Shown here: positions 59,020 through 64,000 of the stretch, piece by piece | Numbering within the stretch: the stretch's first letter is position 1 | Layout: each line of letters begins with the position of its first letter | Assembly (NCBI RefSeq): GCF_022539505.1 | Contig: NC_061510.1 | Location: 272,189,687-272,253,686, forward strand | DNA length: 64,000 nt | Direction: 5' to 3' | From: Lolium rigidum | Taxonomy: Eukaryota; Streptophyta; Magnoliopsida; Poales; Poaceae | Notes under the pieces: generated by a model | Told to the model about the DNA's origin: nothing | The model's input: the letters and a program-made list of their open reading frames with translations, nothing else | Databases searched by the model: none | Translations under genes and position numbers: made by a program

Positions 59020-59540
59020 CCTGCGCAATGAAAAAAAGGGACATCTGTGAGTAAAACTATAGGGAAATAGAAGACGAGCTCTCATAGATTACAAAAAGTA
59101 AACTAGATCTACAGGAATATTGTTGTAGATCTGCTAAAAATAGAGTTAAATATTCATAATCTGGTTACATATTTAAAAAGTTGTTGTCCATGGTACTTTC
59201 TAGATTTAGCAAAAAAGGTCAACAGACAGAGGGGGGCGCGGGGGGCAGAAAAAGGGAATCAAACGAGTTCGTACTAAATAAACACATGGAGGTGCGGGGT
59301 TTCAGAAACATCAAAAAAAGAAAAAAAGAGCAAACAAAACCCTTACCGTCCAGATGCAGCTTTGGAAAAGATCCACCAAAAAAAAGATAGATAGAAGAGG
59401 ATTCCTTCCGCCTGGACTGAGGGAGAAGAAGCACTAAGAGCAATGGCTCGATGTGGATGTGTTGACCTAGAAAGAGGGAGAATGGAATAGCCAAGGGTGA
59501 GAAGAGATGCAGAAGTGATAAGGGGTCTCTATTTATTGAG
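59020..59540 (-). promoter_or_regulatory. Core promoter and 5' UTR with intron of the B3 gene
   Basis: A TATA-like AATAAATAGAG (59537-59527, minus strand) is followed by a leader that splices from GACG|GTAAGG (exon end 59347) to TTGCGCAG|GG (59020), 22 bases upstream of the ATG at 58998. Sites were picked by eye. Confidence 0.45.
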
Positions 59541-60471
59541 GCGTAGTCGTCTCACCTTCCACCAACTGTAGCATTAAAAAATTTGCAGTGAACAAAAAGC
59601 GTCTAACTGGCTCCTTGAGTTGAGCTGGAAAAAAAAGAGAATAAACAACCACTATAAAAAGGAGTGAGCTATGCATAAGTAAAGTGAAAAAATATCCAAC
59701 ATTTCTATTTTATAATCTAATAAAAACTAAAAAAGAGGACGTGCAAAAAAGAAATGTCTGTAATGCCAAGTGTCGGTAAATACATTCGACCAGCGTTGGT
59801 AACTACATACAGTCACGCTCGATAGCTATTACAAACTAAGAGTATGAGTACCGATGCATTACAAAAAAGAGAACCATTTTATCTGTCCACCTATGGAAAA
59901 ACCATTTAAAAGAAAACCACTGTAAAAATTTAAAAGAATAAAAAATATAGACTAGATGCCGGCGTCATGAACAATTATAATATATTCATAACTGCTTGTA
60001 AAAAATGACGGCAAGCTAGACAGTATTTTGGACATCCAGTAAAAAAAATAGAAGATTTGAATACAAATCAGGGGCAAAATGACAAAAAAAAGACAGATGA
60101 AAAAGGATACAAATGAAGAACAATAAAACCACTCATACAAAAAAGAGAGACAAAAAAAACAGTGAAAAAAAGGTTAAAAAAAGAACATAGCATATCTTGC
60201 TACAGACTTATTACATCATAGTGTCCAAGAGAAAAAAAAACATACTGACTGCAGATATGATAAAGCAAAATACATCACTGAAAGAGTAAAAAACATGTAA
60301 AGTCCTTGCTACCTACTTATTACATGACAAGTTTTTTGAAACAAAACAAAAGGCACCAGGTGACTAACGACACGAAAGCACGACTACACAGTCATAGATT
60401 GACTAGAAAAGCACATAGAAATCATCAGTATGATGCTTCTTGTGGAAAGACAGTTTGCCCGTGTCATCTTG
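59541..60471. other. Spacer between the B3 gene and the disrupted gene
   Basis: A-rich on plus, no supported ORF. CAAGTGTCGGTAAATACATT and AGCGTTGGTAACTACATACA at 59,767-59,812 again echo the GTTGGTAACACAT phrase of the A-type satellite unit. The 3' UTR of the minus-strand gene is expected at its right edge. Confidence 0.35.
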
Positions 60472-63388
60472 TTAATCCAACTGTTCGACAGTCTTCACAT
60501 AGTAAAACTCACTACAACAAAAGATGCATGTAGAAACGTCTAATTTATGTGCTAAAGACGTTTTATTTCATCTCTACACGAATGTAGAGTCGCTAAGTAA
60601 AACGTCTTAGAAACGTCTCTTTATGCACCGTCTCAAGATATGTAGAGACGCTATGTTAAGCGTGTTTAGGAGACAATGAGACGTTAATAAAAGCATCCTT
60701 ATGGCCATATAGACGTTTTATTTGATGAGCTTACTCATTGCCTCTAATCATGTTGAGCCGCTTTATTGCATCTTAAATAATTGGAATACATTTTTTCATA
60801 TTGTTTCTTTTTATTTGGTATTGCTGGTAATTGCCGATTGAAATCTGGAAGTAATTTGTTCTATTACAAACGACAAAACAGTATAAAATTACAACTCACT
60901 GTGGGAAAAATATATTTATTTCTTAAGAGCAACAATATTTTACAATCAAACTCTAGATCCATTACAAAAACAAAATCTGATTCCACCGGACAAACTCCCT
61001 TAAATCCAAAATACATTGTGTACCTAGTTAGCCTCTATCTACTATATATAAGCTTATGCATACAATTAACAGTACATGATCTCCCAGGTCGCCATCTTAA
61101 CTTCTCCTTAGATTTGCATGATACTTTTATTGTCCGGCTTCAAAAATCATCGGTCAGTTACCCTATACAAAAAATCAAATCAAATACAAATAGATTAACA
61201 AGAAAACTTCAGTAGGAAGTCTCACTTCCAATAAGAGATATATTTACAATGTGTTATCATTATATACATATGAAGTGTAAATATTGTGCTGAACATGCAT
61301 GAGACCACTTTCTAGAAACTAGTGACTAGCAAGAACTATGGTTTTGCTACCTTGTCAATTTTTGTTCTCTCCTCAAATAGAGACAAGTTTAAACAGACTC
61401 CTATCTAACCATCAACATATCCTGCATTGGCAAAACAAGACAACTGGATCATAACAAAATGGACTTCATAGATATTCATTTATTCCCACGCTCGACAACC
61501 AAGCATTAACACAGCAGTAGCACAACCGAAGTATATATTATTATTAGAGGCAGTATCCATAACAAAAAAAAAAACATCATCTCTTCACTTTGATATTCTA
61601 GCTTATTGTTTGCAAAGGGCATACCTACAGGAAAAAATATACTAAACAACATGGAGACATGCTTTGATATTCAGTGGTAATAGTTATAAATATTAATTAA
61701 TACATACGGGTGTGGTAGAACATGTGAAGTTTCAATATGCAAAGGATCTCCATGTACATCGAATAGAAGGGAAGAGTGACAAACCTTGCCAAGCATTGGT
61801 GTACATCAGAAACAGCTATAATTGATGCACAACCAAATTAAATCAAAAGGTTGTAACCCAACCTGCAATGCATCTACTAGCATAGTCAGAGTTCACGACA
61901 TGGAGATAAATCTGGTGGAGGTTACGTACCTTGTTCCATCATTTGGAATTCCGGAAAGTAATAAAACTTCATCAAAATAGCAGATATTTAAGCCCAACTT
62001 CACTAACCTGATGCCAAGTTGCAGCAGTTAACTGGAAACCGAAGTTTCATCTCAGTAATATTATCGAACACCTCATATGTATGCACATAGGATGGAAGGG
62101 AACGATGATCTAACCTGCGGATCTCGCCATGTGCAAACTAGCAATTCCGTAGGCTGCGCAAATAAAAGGGTTCTTCATGAAGGAGAGGCGGAATTAGTCG
62201 CTAGCTGCCGCGGGGACGCCATGACCGCTGGTGTTGGTAGTCGGTAGAGAGAAAGAGTGCTAACTCCTAACCTGGACGTCCATGGAGAGAGAGGGTCTAG
62301 GTCTCAAAGGTGATAGCAAGAATGGACGGCGGCGAGAGGAGGAGCAGGAGGGGTGGCGATCTGAAGATCGGCGGCATAATGGATCGCCACTTTCTTGTGG
62401 ATGGGAACCGGCGGTGGTAGTTTTTTTTTTCCCATCTCAGATCTGATCAGGTGGGAGGAGGCGCAAGTTATTTTCTCTAACTTAGATAGAGTTGGGCAGC
62501 AAACTATTAGGGTTATAAACGTGGTGCCTAACCGTACATGAAACATGTGACGTTTTGTACAACGTCTCCAATAACGTCTCTACGTACTAACCGACTCTGA
62601 ATTTTAAGACGAATACAAGAGCGTCCTATGTAGAACGTCCCTACGTGACTGTTTTCTTGTAGTGACTTGATCATTTTGCCTCCAATGAAGTAATGCCTCC
62701 TAGCAATAGCTTCAGCTTGCTCGGGCTTTTTGAACTTCATGTAAAAAGATCCATTCTGGTCAATGGCATACTTGAATTCAAAGTCTGTAGGGATAACTTC
62801 AAGTGCAAGCCCAATGGTTGAAGGTTGAACGAAGTACTTGACAATGACATTGAGAAGATCAGATTGCACTCCTTCAGAAATACCCAGAAGACTCATGGTC
62901 GTCTCTGACATTATTGTGTTGCAAAAACCATCAATGTTATCACCTTGGCTAGAGAAACCAACAGGATAAGATAATTCAGTCATCATTTCAACTGAGAGAT
63001 GATCATATGAACAAGGGAATGTCGACACTGGTTTGTTCAGAGAGAAATCCTTGGAAACTGGCTTGTAGTGAAGCTCTTCTATCTTGATGATCTTGATATG
63101 ATAGTGATTCAGCATGTACTTAAATTCAGAAGCAGCTAGAAGAGTAGCTTTATCATCTGTCCCACTGGGCCTGATGAACACTTTGGTTTTGCTGCCCTGA
63201 TTAACAGTGTACTGAAAATCCCTAGTGAGCAGCTTCTTTGCTAGTGCAAGACAAATGAATATACCATCAAGCCGAGTATCCATCACACGGAAAAGGTAAA
63301 GATCATGCACTTTCCCAGGATACTCTCCAAGCCTACTCATAACATGACGAGTAACTGATGGCCTCCTCATCTTAGTAATGTACGACAT
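60472..63388 (-). pseudogene. Unknown protein gene, C-terminus disrupted by a CACTA element
   Basis: The long exon starts just after an acceptor (TTTACCAG|GGT) with ATG at 63388 (MSYITKMRRPSVTRHVMSRL) and is open for 241 codons to ..YFIGGKMIK at 62666. There the CACTA element (60510-62664) begins. Beyond it the original frame resumes as FYYVKTVEQLD and stops at TAA 60474-60472, so the uninterrupted exon would give 252 residues. At present translation runs 45 codons into the transposon, to 62528. The protein is not recognised. The end GSFYMKFKKPEQAEAIARRH followed by YFIGGKMIKFYYV looks loosely like an RRM RNP1 half, which is weak. Sequence beyond the TAA still resembles the paralogue's tail, so the stop itself may be secondary. 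Confidence 0.75.
60510..62664. mobile_element. CACTA element, TSD ACT, inserted in a coding exon
   Basis: 2155 bp. Left end CACTACAACAAAAGATGC and right end (inverted) CACTACAAGAAAACAGTCAC, flanked by ACT (60507-60509 and 62665-62667). Subterminal regions are rich in ACGTCTC/AGACGTTT motifs in both orientations (60.53-60.72 kb and 62.55-62.64 kb). The interior is AT-rich, with a 144-codon plus frame of no recognised domain. The right part (62.2-62.45 kb) is GC-rich and looks like a captured 5' gene end (AAGATCGG..GGCGGCGAGAGG). No transposase, so it was moved in trans. Confidence 0.92.
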
Positions 63389-63391
63389 ACC

Positions 63392-63842
63392 CTGGTAAAA
63401 AAAGAACAGAAAACAAAAATGATAGGTTAAAAAAACAAAAGAAGATATTGTATGTCAGGCAAAATATAAAACAAAAATTTCAGTGTACGAGAAGAAGACA
63501 AATAAAAATTTAAAATTCATGAACGAATAAACAAAAAAGACAGAAAAAGCATGTAACACTCAGATTTGTCACACATGTGCATAAAAAATGTCAGCACACA
63601 CTCATCACCAGCACAGACTTACGTAAAAAAGTACAAATAATAGCATCCATTACACACGACGAAAAAGCAGCATTAAAAAAAGGTTTCATCAAACCACCTA
63701 GACACAGAAAGGATATAGTACACAAATCAAACATCAAGGGCTTTATGCCTTGATACAAAAGCACCACATTACATGGAGTTCATACTGTGCTTCTAAAAAA
63801 CACTTAGGGAAAGGGAAAAGCACTATATCGTCTATTAAGAAA
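63392..63842 (-). other. Intron/5' leader between the tandem paralogues
   Basis: A-rich on plus. It should contain the leader exon and UTR intron of the disrupted gene and the 3' UTR of the paralogue; no other coding potential was seen. Confidence 0.4.
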
Positions 63843-64000
63843 TCAAGCAGACTCGAAGTGGTCTTCGAAATGGTCTTCATTCTTGAGCCTAATGTATACT
63901 GGACATTTCCTGCCAATATCTTCCATGAATGAACACTTCCTGACAGTCTTGACTAAATAGAACTTGATCATGAATCTATCAACAAAGTAGTGGCTCTTGG
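63843..64000 (-). CDS. C-terminus of a tandem paralogue of the disrupted gene (cut by window edge)
   Basis: Minus frame from the edge reads KSHYFVDRFMIKFYLVKTVR, then FMEDIGRKCPVYIRL and ends ..NEDHFEDHFESA at TGA 63845-63843. HYFVDRFMIKFYLVKTV aligns with RHYFIGGKMIKFYYVKTV of the neighbour once the CACTA insertion is removed. This shows that the two are tandem duplicates and that the restored junction is right. The paralogue's tail is about 30 residues longer than the neighbour's. Function unknown. Confidence 0.8.
   Translation of the reverse strand, partial: KSHYFVDRFMIKFYLVKTVRKCSFMEDIGRKCPVYIRLKNEDHFEDHFESA

Noticed and set aside
60781..61215. 144-codon plus ORF inside the 60.5-62.7 kb CACTA element
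   Set aside because: Hydrophobic, low-complexity AT-rich translation without a family match I can name.

Overview
The window looks like nuclear DNA of a grass, very probably a Triticeae species (wheat, Aegilops, barley or rye type). This rests on spliced plant genes with GT-AG introns, a complete BTB-NPH3 gene, dense nested LTR retrotransposons, CACTA elements with CACTA/CACTG termini, and Stowaway, hAT and MULE MITEs. Most of the 64 kb is transposable-element derived. Four host-type genes stand out: a complete NPH3/NPY-like gene (+ strand, 17.2-22.1 kb), a DEDDy 3'-5' exonuclease gene (- strand, 54.6-55.7 kb), a two-B3-domain gene (- strand, 57.7-59.0 kb), and a tandem pair of unknown paralogues (- strand, 60.5-63.4 kb and 63.8 kb to the edge).

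Layout. 0-2.8 kb: intergenic sequence with a non-LTR retroposon-like 3' end and small insertions. 2.82-11.09 kb: a DNA transposon with TIRs and a TCA target duplication, whose single minus-strand ORF is cut by a 6.9 kb LTR retrotransposon that keeps gag but shows no pol. 11.1-15.5 kb: intergenic, with two related MULE-type MITEs and a perfect hairpin. 15.5-22.1 kb: the NPH3/NPY-like gene, four coding exons, with a 764 bp insertion in intron 2. 22.4-23.9 kb: Stowaway, hAT and another MITE. 23.93-28.26 kb: a CACTA element (TSD AGG) with a frameshifted, internally deleted transposase and an Ulp1-like ORF. 28.9-29.7 kb: a short retroposon with a 14-15 bp TSD. 30.54-33.58 kb: first copy of a repeat-rich element (unique leader plus ~145 bp tandem repeats), interrupted by a CACTA terminus at 33,578 that leads into a ~136 bp tandem array and then a 100-N gap (37,330-37,429). 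37.4-46.7 kb: nested LTR retrotransposon remnants on both strands with a 1.3 kb CACTA element (TSD TAT). 47.0-47.6 kb: an RNase H fragment of a LINE split by another retroposon end. 47.65-54.26 kb: second, longer copy of the leader plus ~145 bp array. 54.5-64 kb: the minus-strand genes, the last of which is interrupted by a 2.16 kb CACTA element (TSD ACT).

The points most worth a second look are: (1) the two co-oriented copies of a leader-plus-array structure, one running straight into the block of minus-strand genes, which raises the possibility that array and genes belong to one large gene-carrying element; (2) a CACTA insertion 11 codons before the stop of a gene whose tandem paralogue still shows the uninterrupted C-terminus; (3) several insertion events that can be read to the base from their target-site duplications.
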